Assembly: GCF_030848805.1 (NCBI RefSeq)
Contig: NC_092359.1
Location: 15,303,102 to 15,367,101, forward strand
From: Temnothorax longispinosus
Lineage: Eukaryota; Arthropoda; Insecta; Hymenoptera; Formicidae
Length of the DNA stretch: 64,000 nt
Reading direction: 5' to 3'
The notes beneath the pieces were generated by a model, which worked only from the letters and a program-made list of their open reading frames with translations, made no database searches and had not been told where the DNA came from. A program made the translations under genes and the position numbers. This document shows positions 38,207 through 47,704 of this stretch, in pieces; the first letter of the stretch is position 1; the number at the start of each line of letters is the position of its first letter.

Positions 38207-39549
38207 ATAGTATGTTATTTTTTTGTATTTCTGCCAATTCTTGTCAATGAAAAAATAAATAAAATATAAATTTATTTACAAGCACGTAAGATTTCTTTCT
38301 TTTCTTTTAGGTGGCCAGCATGAGATTACTGGGCAAACGACCGGACCTGAAGCTAAAGTCCGTCACGATAATCCACAGTTCTACGACGGAAACGGTACGG
38401 CTTCCACCGGAAGGTACGGAAGGAGTGACGGTGCATCCACCGGCACGTGCCAAACTTCCTCTTAGTAAGAAGGTCAGAGAAAAGAGGTGTCATATCGCAA
38501 ACATAAAGATGGTGGACACGCGGACAAGTCTAAGGTAAAATTAATTTAAATAAGAGAATTAGAAAATAGACTTGTTTATTTTAATTATCGATGTATTAAT
38601 ATAATAATTTGATTATATTAATATATTAATTTAATATTTGTATCTCGAAATTTAAATTCTTAAGTTTTTTGTTTGCATTTAAAGGACGCCAAGAAGAAAC
38701 AGCAAAACCAACAGACGAAGAGATCATCTACCGGACAGGTGGACGATTTTGCGCGAAAAAGACCGGCCGAAGTTGCGGCTGCTGCAGCGCAGGAGAACAA
38801 ACGGAAGAAGATTACATCGGCTAGAGATAAAGGACAAAGTACCAGCAATAATCCGGCCGGCGGCAGCGGCGGCGATAATGACAAGAGGAAGCGTAAGAAG
38901 ACACATAGAAAGGAGGTGATCGACTATTCGGCAATGCAAACGGATAAGGAACCAGAAACAAACGCTGATCCTAAAAGCAAGGTGCGCTCTTGGTTATTGG
39001 CATCTTCGCAATGCCGACCAGAAATCGGTGCACGGACCAACGTCAATGGTTTGCCGAAAAGCAAGTCGACCCCGGTGGGTCTGACGGTTAGCGGAGGAGC
39101 AGTGGGGTCCAGAGTTGCCGGTGTCGAGGCAACAGGCGTTGACAGCCACTCGACGTCCTGGTGCGGAAACTGGAAGGGCTGGTGCGGAATTGAAGAACTC
39201 GTCGAATTCCCTCGCCAGGAAGGAACGTGCGAGGCTTCAGGTGGTGTACAAGCCGCCGTTCCGGTTCAGCGTAAAGCTACGCAAGTCCGATAAAGTAGCG
39301 CAGGCACCGGCCACAGCTGTAAATCATACGAATAGCAGAACGACGAAACTGCCGAGGACCGGGGTGCTTCTGCGAACGGTCAAGAGGAAAGATCGAGTTA
39401 GGATAGGCAGAGCACGCCAAATCGCTCCTACCGGCATCGGAAACAGCGGCGGTGATCTGCCGGAACCGGCCAACTCCGACTTGCACACCGTACCCTCCGA
39501 TCTGGAAGTACTGCTATCCGAGAGCGAGTTTCTCTTCTCGGACACGTGA
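6545..39549 (+). CDS. ADAM10/Kuzbanian-family transmembrane metalloprotease (5'-partial gene span, 15 exons seen)
   Basis: This gene encodes a membrane-anchored zinc metalloprotease of the ADAM10 family; family members shed ectodomains such as Notch and Delta at the cell surface. The exons give, in order: prodomain strands, a cysteine-switch Cys, a basic furin-type site, the metalloprotease domain with HExxHxxGxxH and a Met-turn, a disintegrin region (CGNGxxExGEQCDCG), a cysteine-rich region, one hydrophobic membrane span and a long lysine/arginine-rich cytoplasmic tail. All junctions are GT-AG. About 1016 residues are visible. The signal-peptide exon is missing and probably lies upstream of 1. 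Phases close only if five single-base frame breaks are treated as errors (near 31623, 33253, 33293, 38481, 39105). The insect family has two paralogs, kuzbanian and kuzbanian-like; the long tail and the metalloprotease wording lean to kuzbanian-like, but I cannot decide from memory. Family assignment is very secure. Confidence 0.93.
10400..10749. mobile_element. Inverted-repeat element (MITE-like), about 350 bp
   Basis: The left end reads TACACGGAGAGAATTTT and the right end is its reverse complement. Similarity of the arms extends about 34 bases with mismatches, ending at an ACCCT/AGGGT block. The TA at each extreme is consistent with a TA target-site duplication, as in Tc1/mariner-type elements. 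There is no transposase frame, so it is non-autonomous. Confidence 0.75.
11785..11840. repeat. Possible retroelement-end motif
   Basis: On the - strand it reads CTGAAGATGACTTTGTTTC followed by AGGTCGAAACG and a segment ending ...TCATTGTTTATC. This wording resembles short hairpin motifs often seen at ends of dispersed insect retroelements. I see no element boundaries here, so this is recognition of a motif only. Confidence 0.3.
20018..20041. repeat. Poly(T) run, 24 bases
   Basis: Uninterrupted T homopolymer. It may be a retroposon tail on the - strand, but no body is recognisable next to it. Confidence 0.9.
21299..21383. mobile_element. Miniature mariner-type palindrome
   Basis: Begins TTGGGTTGGCAAATAAGTTC and ends with the near-perfect reverse complement GAACTTATTTGCCAACC. 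Arms are about 32 bases around a spacer of about 18 bases. The end sequence follows the known mariner (irritans/mauritiana-like) terminal inverted repeat pattern TTRGGTTGGC, with TA on each side as target duplication. Only the two ends remain, so it is non-autonomous. Confidence 0.88.
22590..23191. mobile_element. Non-autonomous DNA transposon, about 600 bp, with terminal inverted repeats
   Basis: The left end is AGGGTAAACTCGGGTA followed by TGATGGCCATA. The right end is the reverse complement with about two mismatches over 27 bases. A TA dinucleotide flanks both ends, fitting TA target duplication. Subterminal AAGATGGCC motifs recur inside in both orientations, as expected of transposase-binding repeats. 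No transposase coding remains. Confidence 0.85.
24992..25066. repeat. (GA)n/(GT)n microsatellite
   Basis: About 67 bases of GA repeats grading into GT repeats. Confidence 0.97.
25384..25412. repeat. (CT)n microsatellite
   Basis: About 14 CT units flanked by CCCT blocks. Confidence 0.93.
31512..31759 (+). CDS. ADAM10-like exon (prodomain, cysteine switch); contains a frame break
   Basis: Acceptor TTCTCTTCACAG, donor AG|GTGAGT. The first part reads ...QDGLFDGSVVTRFEEYYIEP and the second part YHSIAYRTSDV then PLPCASH, which fit the ADAM10 prodomain (xFHSVIY, and the cysteine-switch Cys). The two parts are one base out of frame: TTG AAA TAA at 31619-31627 stops the first frame, and dropping one A of the run at 31622-31624 joins them. 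Exit phase 2 then matches the next exon. Confidence 0.85.
32471..32599 (+). CDS. ADAM10-like exon (late prodomain)
   Basis: Acceptor GTTCCTCCAG, donor GC|GTGAGT, entry and exit phase 2. Only this frame is open across the exon. The peptide begins RYRYNNSQAFYESLL. This part of the prodomain is poorly conserved in the family, so support is mainly from phase and splice signals. Confidence 0.75.
33192..33379 (+). CDS. ADAM10-like exon (furin site and start of metalloprotease domain); two frame breaks
   Basis: Acceptor is a pyrimidine tract ending CCGTCCGCAG; donor is CAG|GTGGGT. In the entry frame it reads RHLHKR then ATVDPGK: a basic prodomain-cleavage site about ten residues before the first metalloprotease Cys, as in ADAM10. 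The conserved TTCMLYLQADHHFF is in the next frame, then ARYGTEEACIEV is back in the entry frame. One missing A in the run 33252-33255 and one extra T in the run 33290-33296 explain both shifts. Uncorrected, the exon stays open but loses the conserved strand. Confidence 0.85.
34659..34799 (+). CDS. ADAM10-like exon (metalloprotease domain)
   Basis: Acceptor GCTTTCAG, donor G|GTAAGG, phase 1 in and out. Contains NISFMIKRIKVHS and GVEKYLELFS, matching ADAM10 NISFMVKRI and GVEKFLEL. Confidence 0.95.
34914..35038 (+). CDS. ADAM10-like exon (metalloprotease domain)
   Basis: Acceptor TTGTTATAG, donor GGG|GTATGC, exit phase 0. Contains DAFCLAYMFTYRDFE and GTLGLAWTGD, the family's DYCLAYVFTDRDF / LGLAWVG block. 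Confidence 0.96.
35424..35552 (+). CDS. ADAM10-like exon (zinc-binding helix)
   Basis: Acceptor CGTTGCAG, donor CCG|GTACGT. Contains LNTGIVTLLNYGKHVPP and the first two zinc ligands with the catalytic Glu in HEIGHNFGSP. The intron interrupts the HExxHxxGxxH motif immediately before its third His. Confidence 0.97.
35684..35852 (+). CDS. ADAM10-like exon (third zinc His, Met-turn)
   Basis: Acceptor TCGCGACCAG, donor G|GTGAGT. Starts HDPEQCTPGG with the third zinc-binding His, then NFIMFARATSGD with the Met-turn methionine, then FSPCSL. Exit phase 1. Confidence 0.97.
36004..36173 (+). CDS. ADAM10-like exon (disintegrin region)
   Basis: Acceptor TTTATTGTAG, donor CAA|GTATGT. Contains LCGNGVVEEGEQCDCG and CSPSQ, typical of the ADAM10 disintegrin domain. 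Confidence 0.97.
36763..36930 (+). CDS. ADAM10-like exon (disintegrin/cysteine-rich)
   Basis: Acceptor CTTTTCAG, donor GGG|GTAGAT, phase 0. Starts GPCCTGECEYRFGEKCRDD, matching GPCCTAxCxFxxxxEKCRDD of ADAM10. Confidence 0.96.
37023..37150 (+). CDS. ADAM10-like exon (cysteine-rich)
   Basis: Acceptor GTTTCACAG, donor CT|GTATGT. Contains ECTGSICLAYGLESCQC, matching the ADAM10 CAGSICEKYGLEECTC block. Confidence 0.96.
37233..37347 (+). CDS. ADAM10-like exon (cysteine-rich, membrane-proximal)
   Basis: Acceptor CTTCGCAG, donor GAG|GTAAAT. Contains KPGTPCNDYNGYCDVFQKCR, matching ADAM10 PGSPCNDFRGYCDVFMRCR. Confidence 0.97.
37419..37553 (+). CDS. ADAM10-like exon (membrane span)
   Basis: Acceptor TTTTATTAG, donor CTG|GTATGT. 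Starts VDPSGPLATLRKLLLS, then EHWYAAALIVLIAISLL, the single membrane span, matching ADAM10 VDADGPLARLKK and AHWWAVLLMGIAL. Confidence 0.96.
38174..38203. repeat. (TA)n microsatellite in intron
   Basis: About 15 TA units within the intron before the juxtamembrane exon. Confidence 0.93.
38311..38534 (+). CDS. ADAM10-like exon (juxtamembrane cytoplasmic); one frame break
   Basis: Acceptor TTCTTTTAG, donor AAG|GTAAAA. The first frame reads VASMRLLGKRPDLKLKSVTI and continues to KKVREK. To leave in phase 0, as the next exon requires, the frame must shift by one base at the A run 38480-38483, giving EVSYRKHKDGGHADKSK, which is compositionally continuous with the lysine-rich next exon. Uncorrected, the frame would exit in phase 2 and stop at 38917-38919. 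Confidence 0.8.
38685..39549 (+). CDS. ADAM10-like last coding exon (long basic cytoplasmic tail); one frame break
   Basis: Acceptor TTGCATTTAAAG. The entry frame (DAKKKQQNQQTKRSST...) stays open for about 140 codons, rich in Lys, Gln, Ala and Ser with polybasic KRKRKKTHRK. The second part is one base out of phase, contains YKPPFRFSVKLRK and ends in an acidic LEVLLSESEFLFSDT before TGA. The best junction is the G run 39104-39107 (one G too many). A short GC-rich intron instead (38982-39096) is unlikely. Human ADAM10 has a much shorter tail. Confidence 0.78.
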
Positions 39550-39640
39550 CCATGGATTTCGATATTGTTTGAGTTTATTTCGAATCGCTACGCGACTAAG
39601 TAGGTCTTGCATAATTTCATCCCTTGTATCCGAGCGCGAG

Positions 39641-39646
39641 AATAAA
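39641..39646 (+). terminator. Poly(A) signal of the ADAM10-like gene
   Basis: AATAAA about 90 bases after the TGA at 39547, implying a short 3' untranslated region ending near 39665. Confidence 0.7.
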
Positions 39647-39665
39647 TAATACTTTAGGATGCGCG

Positions 39666-42600
39666 CGATGATAGATAGTTTCGCGTTGAATAGCTAGCTC
39701 GTGCGTGGAAAAATCCCGTCCGAGAACGTGGAAGGGAAGATTCGTTTAGTTGCCCGATTTATCGAACAATCTTGGTTTGTTTTTCTTTCAACTGTTCGCT
39801 CTATAAGCACACGTCGCAAAGACGTGACATTGATTTTCGTCATTCTTCCTTTCCGCATCTCTAGAGTGGAGCAATAGCGCGGCGACAGATTATACGTTTG
39901 CGAACGTTCGCGCTGTGATCGGCGATGAACGTTTCTCACGCGCGATTGCGATGAACGGAATTTGCGCTGACGAACGTATAAAATGTGTCGGCGTTAGTTT
40001 TTTCAACGATCAAGCCAGTTTTCTTCTTCCAAAGAAAGGGGCCAAATCCATCGTTTAAAGTGCGACTGGTGTAAGCGCCGCAAATATATAAATATTGATC
40101 TACTCGTCTAATATTTCCCGGAACTATGCTATGAATGCAGATTACAATTCGTTTTCGATGGTAGCTTTAAATTTTCAGGGATCAGTGCGCAACATTAATC
40201 TCAAAATGCAAACGCGGTATTTTGGGACGTCGAAAGTAATGCTTTATCTTAAAGTCTCTTTACACTGTGCCTGTGCTGTTACTCTGTACCCTCTTTTCTG
40301 ACGCTTAGGGAAAATCACGTCTGAGAAATGGCGTAGTTTTCATTTAAATGGCGATATATCGGTCGTAAGAGGATGACAAAATTGCGTCGGCAGCCTTGAT
40401 TGACTAACTTTTATTAGTCGCTCCCTTTGAGATTATAGCCCTAGTTATAATGTAGTCGTAACAGACACTACATTACGGTCGTTGCTATGATACGGCTATA
40501 AGATACTCTATATTTTAACCCTAGCTGTAACATAGCTATTATATACTTTATATTATGGCCCTAGCTATAATATAGCTAAAATACATTATAAAATTGCGAC
40601 ATATATCTTTAGCTATGATATAATTAACACGTAACTCTATATTATAGCTATTGCTATAATGTAACGTACTAGCTAGGGCTATGGTATCGACGTAGAGGAA
40701 CAACACTTAATGTACCACTTAATGTATCAGAGCTGATCTGACATTGATGGAAGAAACCGTAGAATGTCAGGCAAGTTCCGAACAGATCGTCGAGAGGGTC
40801 TCTTGTTTCTTCGCCGCCCGATCTGCCTGTAACGTTAAAATAACGTTATTATTCACTCGTGGTTCCTATTGTCGACAATTTCTAATCGCATCTCGTGAAG
40901 CTTCTTATCGGATATACTTTGCATCTTCAGTACATCCGTGAGAATCACGAGACGAGCCGACAACGGATATTGCTTATATTTTTAAGACTATACAAAATAT
41001 CTTCAGTGACACCCATTACGCCGACTTTTGGCGATTTTCGTTGCTCGTGATTGTTAACGGTGGAGACGTGCTGTTTCTCCTATTTCATACTCGATCTTCA
41101 AATGTTGAAATCCAATATCTGGTGCTATCATTTGGTATACTTATGCCTCTTACATGTCTGACCGCATTTCTGAATGTAACTTCTATTTGTACATATGTTT
41201 TATCGCTCAGACATTCCTGTTCGCTCTGCAAAAGATAATTGATTTAATTAGAATCGATAGATAATTGTTCTTTTATAATTAAATTTCTTTTGTCAAAGAA
41301 ATTTCTGCAGAAAGATATCCATATAATCAAATTTACTGTACAATACTTAAAGTAGAAAAAAACATTTTTAATTTCAAAATTAAATTGAGGAGATACGGTT
41401 ACCATTTGTTTCGTATTACAAGCGTTTTAAAATTCATACATTTACAAAATGGACTTCTATCGATTCTGCTTAATTGATGTTCTTTTGCAACGCATTGTCG
41501 AATGTATTTGCCGAGTTTAAGTTCCTTGCGCTCGCGGCACGTGCACTCGAGCTAAAAGCATATCTCGATACAGAGTATTGCGAGTTCGCGTTTCACGAGT
41601 CAGCTTCATGTGCATTCCCCTCGGGTGTGTCGCCGTGATCCCCCTGAACTGCCCACGATTTCACCCATGACGACAAACCGCGATAAGCCGGCTTGGTTAA
41701 TCGTTATGAAATCAACTAAACTAGCTCTTATTAGCCAACACGTATGAGTACGGTTAATGCATCCTCTTTAAGATCCGTTTACGATCGCCGACTTCTCATA
41801 CCACCGGCTCTACGTGTCGAGACTATGAGGAGTCGCTTTGTATAATAAAGTAACAAGGTCGGATCGATACGGACTCGATACTCAAGGATAATAACATTAA
41901 TAATATTAATACGCTCGTTGGCGGCATTCATTTTTGTATCATTCCTTAACAAGAAGTATTATTCAGCGGGAGAACGAGAGAGATAGAGATAACGTAAAAA
42001 TAACTAGTTACATTTTACGTATAAATTACTAAATGATAAACAGGGTCTGATAGGTTTCTTTTAATTTGATTGAAGCTATTTGACTAAAATTATTAATATG
42101 GCTGCGTATACTTGTATAATTTAACGTAAGCAAGTCGTATTTAATTTAAAATATACACTGTTCGAAGTTAAATGAATTAACTTCTCCGGCGAGTGAAAGT
42201 TTTATCTCCAAACCATGTACTATTTTGAATTAAAGAAAGCTTATCGCTAATTAATTTTATTTCGTTCTTTATCTTTTCAAAGAATGTGTCAATCAATTAT
42301 TAAAACTTAGCGCTATATTCTATTGATACGCATTTGTTAAGTAAAAAGTTGAAGCCTAATTTGTTAAGTGAGCGATATTTTAACTTCCAAAGCTCATAAG
42401 AATATTTATAATTATTACGTATATAGGTAAGCTAAGACTTCGCAAAAATTGTGCTTTGTCTAATGCGGTAACTATACGTGGCCGACCGTATTTTGTACGT
42501 CCATAATTAGTTCTACAACTGCGAAGCTGGTGTTCATAATTCAACAATTCGCCAGAAAGATCCGCTTGTGCGCGCGTATGTGTGTATGTGTGTATATACA

Positions 42601-45212
42601 TACATACACACGCTCCCGTAAATGTACTTAATTCATAAGAAGATGTGATGTTACTTTTACATGAACCCTTAGACAGAATTGCTTAAATTTTAAGGAAGCG
42701 TGCTTTTACTTTTAAGACCGAGCTGTGTTATATCCTGTCTTAAATTAATCGGGAATTGAAATCGATGTCATTTCGATGAGTTAAATTCTCGATGCTATAT
42801 CGTGGATTGAATAAAATTTAATTTAATGGGATTTATTTTATAAAATTGGACGCGTTCTATAAAAGGGGAATTTATCTTAACGTAATTCTTAACTTTGAGT
42901 AAGAAGTTAATTTTTAATTTATAAGCTATTTGAGATATTTGAAAAATCAATACGTTTTACACATTGAAAACAGAAGAGAATAAGAAAGGATAAAGAAATA
43001 TAGCATCTGCAGCATTTAAATCCACTGAAATCTCAGTTCAATTCCCGAATCTTTAACCAGTTTAACCGATTATAAGCCATGTCGCGCGATTCACTTTGTT
43101 GTGCCTAGTCGCTGCGCAGAAATCGCTACGAATTCGCGTGCGAGCGCGGCGAGCGTTTAATCCGTATTAATCCGAACACTCGTTAACTTCGTTCGTACCC
43201 CGTTGTGTCTATATGCATCTATACATATACATATATATATACACATATATTGTGATACATACTTATATATGTCGTATGTACAAGTAAGTAGTACGTATTC
43301 CGCTTTGGTCGTAAGATTTGCGTTATAATTTAAAAAAAAGGAGGCGAAGAACGAAAAGAGGGCGAAAACAAGAAAGCGTGTAGCTTGATCGTAGAATCAG
43401 CAAGTAGACGGCAGAAATATTCAGATATTCGGATTCTGTAATGTGTAGATGATAAAACGTAGCTGTTACCCTTGTGTAGTCTGTCTACCGAGAGACTTAG
43501 TCGCGGCGAAGTGAATCAAATTCGTAAGTGTGTATTGTTACGCAATTAACAGTTTTCTAACGATCCTAAGAATTCGGCGAGCGCGATGGAGAACATATAC
43601 ATACGAGAAGAATTTTGTGCCATTTAGAGATGTCGACGGACATTTAGCAATCGAGAAAATAATCAATTAATAGCGAAATCAAAGCGAAACGTTCACTGAG
43701 AAACGTGAATGAGTTTAGAAAGGAAAATAGATAACAATCTGTTTTAAATATCACATAACAACATCCGTATTTTTTCATTAATGCACGTTTTAGCATAGAA
43801 ACTTAAACGCAACTCTTTATTTAACAAATTGAACTACGCACGATATATTAACCACTGTACTTATTCTTAGTACTAAATTAGAAAAAAATAATTATAGTTG
43901 TACTGTTAAGGGAAAAAACCAGTAAGAGAATCAAAAACTTTTCACGAAACATACATGTACTTTAAGGAGATAACATAATTGGCGTTAAAAGGAATTTTGA
44001 TTTCTATTCAAATTAAGTGAATAAGAACAGAATAACAAAGTTAAAAAGTTTCCAATGGAAATTAGATTCCTTCTAACTCCGTTTATTTTACGCGGGAAGA
44101 TTGATTTACTTTTGTAAAAGGATAGTAGCTGATCTCGAAGACTGTCGTGCGAATTATCTAGCAGGGAAAATTGCTGGTGTTGCCGTACCAGTGTATAAAA
44201 CTTTCCCGTATGTATGTGTGCTCGTCGTATGATCTGAGAAAGCATCTTAGTTCAGTAGTCGTAGCTGAACACACTATTTTTGATCCGCGAGTGACGATAG
44301 GGCTGAGCCGACTAGGCGCCCACTCAACAAATTGATTGCTCGTACCTACAGTTAAATGCCGTAGTCATTCCCGTTAAGCTCGAGTGCTTCTTGTTCCATT
44401 TAATGATTAGTGGCGGGGTGGTGGGATCGCACGTGTCCCCCCGCATGCCAAATGACACAACACACAACACTCGGATCCGAACAAAGTCGAGGGCACAAGT
44501 GGTCTCGATCCGAACCTATTCGGAATATTTGATACGTCCGAGAGGCGAGACTGTTATTATTTTAACTCTTATCGCGTATCACATAAACTTATAATTGATA
44601 TAAGATGGGGCTGCTGTATTTTTACACGGACTTTGTACAAAATATAACGGAGGAGCTCTCGCGGGAAAACCCCGCGCCGGCGAGATATGTACATACCTGT
44701 ATACCAATAAATACTAGACGAAATGTGGAGGAACGAAGAAGCTACGACCGCGCAAGAGAAAACGAGCACACACGTGTGTGGTATATAGTAAAGCACGTTT
44801 TTATTTAGTACAAGCCTCATAAATAAAATAATATGTCCTGATTTTTATGGATAAATAGAAGGGACTATTTTTGGGACTGAGAAATACTTGTTATAAATTA
44901 AATATGATAAAATTAATAGAATTACTTAAAATGGCGTGTGTTTTAGACGTCAAATGAATTTTCAGAATTCTCGGTTTTCGCACTCGTTATTGCGCAGTCG
45001 TGATTTTTAAACTTTATTAGCATTATTCTATATATTTACTTCTTGAATATGATGCTTTTATTATGTATTATATAAGCAGATTTTGAGAAAACTTCCGTTA
45101 CACTTTTTCGTGTCGCGAATCGAACTCACTACCGTTCCTAAAGAAGTTTTACTTCAAAAATTTCCACGTCCTAGGACCCATAAGATTTTTTAACATTTTA
45201 AAGATATGTTGT
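39666..45212. other. Intergenic region; no supported gene
   Basis: CpG-dense between about 39660 and 40010, with a TATA-like CGTATAAAATG at 39977. Then AT-rich sequence containing an inverted-repeat segment at 40431-40688, a short (TG)/(TA) palindrome near 42575-42612 and CpG-rich stretches near 41.5-41.9 and 43.1-43.2 kb. Frames on both strands are short and show no recognisable domains. Confidence 0.6.
40431..40688. mobile_element. Possible degenerate inverted-repeat element
   Basis: The left end reads GATTATAGCCCTAGTTATA and the right end is an imperfect reverse complement (TAGCTAGGGCTATGGTATC). The interior is filled with variants of GCTATAATATAGCT, themselves palindromic. Short and degenerate, so only tentatively called mobile. 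Confidence 0.4.
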
Positions 45213-46830
45213 AGACAAGTACACATGGAACGCCGTTTTACTTTTTAATAGCATAAATGATATTCTACTTAATATAAAAGTTTCAAAAAATAGTCTTGAG
45301 AAAAATAGCTATTCTTACTAATGAATTAAATTTATGTCAAACATAATAAAAATTGGATAAATTAAATTATGTCAGGACATAATAAAAATTCGGAATTATT
45401 TTATGTCCTGACATAATTTTAATTCCGAATTAAAATTATGTCTGGACATATATAAAATATTTAATTTCGAATTTTTATCACGTCCGGACATAATTTTAAT
45501 ACATCCATTTTTATTATGTTTGACATAATTTTAATTTGAGAATTAAATTATGTCACATCATAAAAATTGAATGAATAAAATTATGTCGATACGTATAGTT
45601 ATTTGTGTAACAAGTGTCGTAAGATGAAAATTCCCCCTTCGGCTCGTGCGTACTCCGCACCCGGAATTTTCATCTTTACACACACTTACACTTCTTATTT
45701 TATGTTGTAGTGCCTGGAAGTGGTCTATCACGCACGTGTGCGTGCGTATGGGGCACTTTCCATGCACGTGTTGCATAAAAAAATTCCGAATTTTATGGTG
45801 TCGACATAATTTAATTCATTTAATTTTATGATGTCTTGACATAATTTTAATTCATTCAATTTTTATGTTTCAATTTTATTATATCTCGACATAATTTTAA
45901 TTCATTCAATTTTTATGAGTCTCGCATAATTTGATTCATTCATTTTATGTCGACATCATTTTAATTCATACAATTTTTATGAGTCTCGACATAATTTTAA
46001 TTCATTCAATTTTATAATGTCTCATTTTATATGTCTAATTTTTAGATCTCATTTTATGATCTCAATTTTTATGATGTCTCGATGAGTTATGATGAATTAC
46101 TATGATGTCGGAACATAATAAAAATTCGGAATTATTTTTATGTCCCGGACATAATTTTAATTCATTCAATTTTTTATGTTCGACATAATTTAAAATCATT
46201 AGTAAGAATAGCTATTTTTTTCAAGACAATTATTTTTTGAAACTTTTATATTATGTAGAATATTATTTACGCTATTAAAAAGTAAAACGGCGTTCCATAC
46301 AATTTTTATGATGTCTCGACATAATTTTAATTCATCTATATTTTATGATGTACAGACATAATTTTAATTCGTAAAATTAAAATTATGTTAGGACATAAAA
46401 ATAATTCCGAATTTTTATTATGTCCCAACATAATTTTAATTTATCCAATTTTTATTATGTTCGACATAAATTTAATTCATTAGTAAGAATCGCTATTTTT
46501 CTCAAGACAATTATTTTTTGAAACTTTTATATTGTATAGATTATTATTTATGCTATTGAAAAGTAAAACGGTGTGCCATGCAATTTTTATTATGTATATC
46601 AAATTTTTATTCGATGAATTAAAATTATGTCGTGACATCATAAAAATTGGTTGAATTAAAATTATATCGACACGTAAAAATAATTCCGAATTTTTATGAT
46701 GTCTTGACATAATTTTAATTTATTGTGATTTTTCTTAAGACTATTATTTTTTGATCTTTTATATTGAATGGAATATTTATTATGCCATTAAAAAGTAAAA
46801 CGGCGTGCCATAAGTACAGGTAAGAAGGAA
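45213..46830. mobile_element. Composite inverted-repeat element cluster with palindromic ATGTC...GACAT units
   Basis: A left arm (about 45225-45345: GGAACGCCGTTTTACTTTTT, then a segment ending in CTATTCTTACTAATGAATT) reappears in reverse orientation three times, at about 46194-46305, 46460-46582 and 46725-46815. Between them are many short units built on (ATGTC)(GACAT)AATTTTAATTC and (AT)TCAATTTTTAT in both orientations. No coding frame. The arrangement looks like nested copies of a foldback-type element plus a short-period array. Confidence 0.7.
45612..45670. repeat. Short hairpin inside the repeat cluster
   Basis: AAGATGAAAATTCC and its reverse complement GGAATTTTCATCTT are separated by about 27 GC-rich bases, interrupting the AT-rich palindromic array. 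Confidence 0.6.
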
Positions 46831-46859
46831 GCGTCAGAGTCAGTCGAGGATCGTCACTT

Positions 46860-46925
46860 GTCCATTCGATCATCAAAGTCAAGCAAAGTAGGCGCGGTAT
46901 ACTCGGATGGGTGACCGACCGGCTT
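46860..46925 (+). pseudogene. 5S rRNA-derived fragment (pseudogene or 5S-type SINE head)
   Basis: Reads ...AAGTCAAGCAAAGTAGGCGCGG then TATACTCGGATGGGTGACCG, matching the middle and 3' part of eukaryotic 5S rRNA (AAGTTAAGCAACGTCGGGCGCGGTTAGTACTTGGATGGGTGACCG) with several substitutions. This includes the internal promoter region. The 5' third is too diverged to follow and the 3' end departs after GACCG. No SINE tail was recognised, so either an isolated pseudogene or a truncated 5S-derived SINE. Confidence 0.8.
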
Positions 46926-46930
46926 GAGAG

Positions 46931-47513
46931 AGCAGTTTTTTCAGATAGACGCGCGGTTGTACGCAACAGTAGGAAAGCGGTTTTTATCTTTTACTAGAAC
47001 ACTGGAAAACCTTTATCGAAAATATAGGTAGCTTCCGGCATCGTGAAGAATTTTAAATACAAAAGAACCATCCATCTTGGATAAAAAAATATATCTATAC
47101 AAAATACAAAAATTCTAGATAAGCATTGGGAATTATAGAAATTATTAGCAACAAACTAACAAATCCTCTTAAGTCAATTTAATCGATATTAAAATAAAAA
47201 TCGTTTAAATACAGGAAGATTCTTATATGTTTTTATTGTTATTTTTATCGTAATTAGATTCTAATTTTTTTTAATTCTAAACATATTGATAATTATATCT
47301 TTTTAAAATTCTTAAAATTATTCATATCTTTTATTCATAAATGGTTGTACAATAACATATTTAATTGTTTCTCATTTAACTGTTTAAGTTTATTGAGTCC
47401 CATAGGATTTTTAGATTGACACAGTCTTTCTTGAAATTTTGTAAAGTAATCTCTTCCATATGCGTAACCGAAAATGCGAAACGTTTCTAATTGGTTACGC
47501 GGAAAATACATGC
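46931..47513. other. AT-rich spacer before the BED-finger duplication; no gene seen
   Basis: AT-rich sequence with no recognisable coding frame between the 5S-like fragment and the start of duplicated unit A. Confidence 0.6.
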
Positions 47514-47704
47514 CATGTGACTTCAGCCTAACTCGTCTCGTGTATTGACATACAACCCGATAAATAAACCATATATATCCCTCTCTTTGACCTTTGTAAG
47601 AAGTTTTGCACACGACAATTAAGGCGATTTCTGTAAACCACACGTTTAGTATCAGTCGTATCAGACATTCTGTAAGTAGGTTAGTTACATACAGCAAGGT
47701 AATA

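Noticed and set aside
38917..38919. Stop codon giving a short ADAM10-like tail
   Set aside because: It needs a frame that departs from the open, lysine-rich frame continuing for several hundred bases.
38982..39096. A 115-base intron in the last ADAM10-like exon to explain the frame change
   Set aside because: The segment is GC-rich and coding-like, lacks a pyrimidine tract and is unlike the other introns; a one-base indel in GGGG is simpler.
45340..46740. CRISPR-like regularly spaced repeats
   Set aside because: Units are irregular, in both orientations, without unique equal spacers, and the genome is eukaryotic.
47335..47697. Matching - strand frames opposite the 5' flank of both BED-finger copies (also 51878-52294)
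   Set aside because: Shared only because the flanks are duplicated; no domain, and the frames differ beyond the duplicated part.
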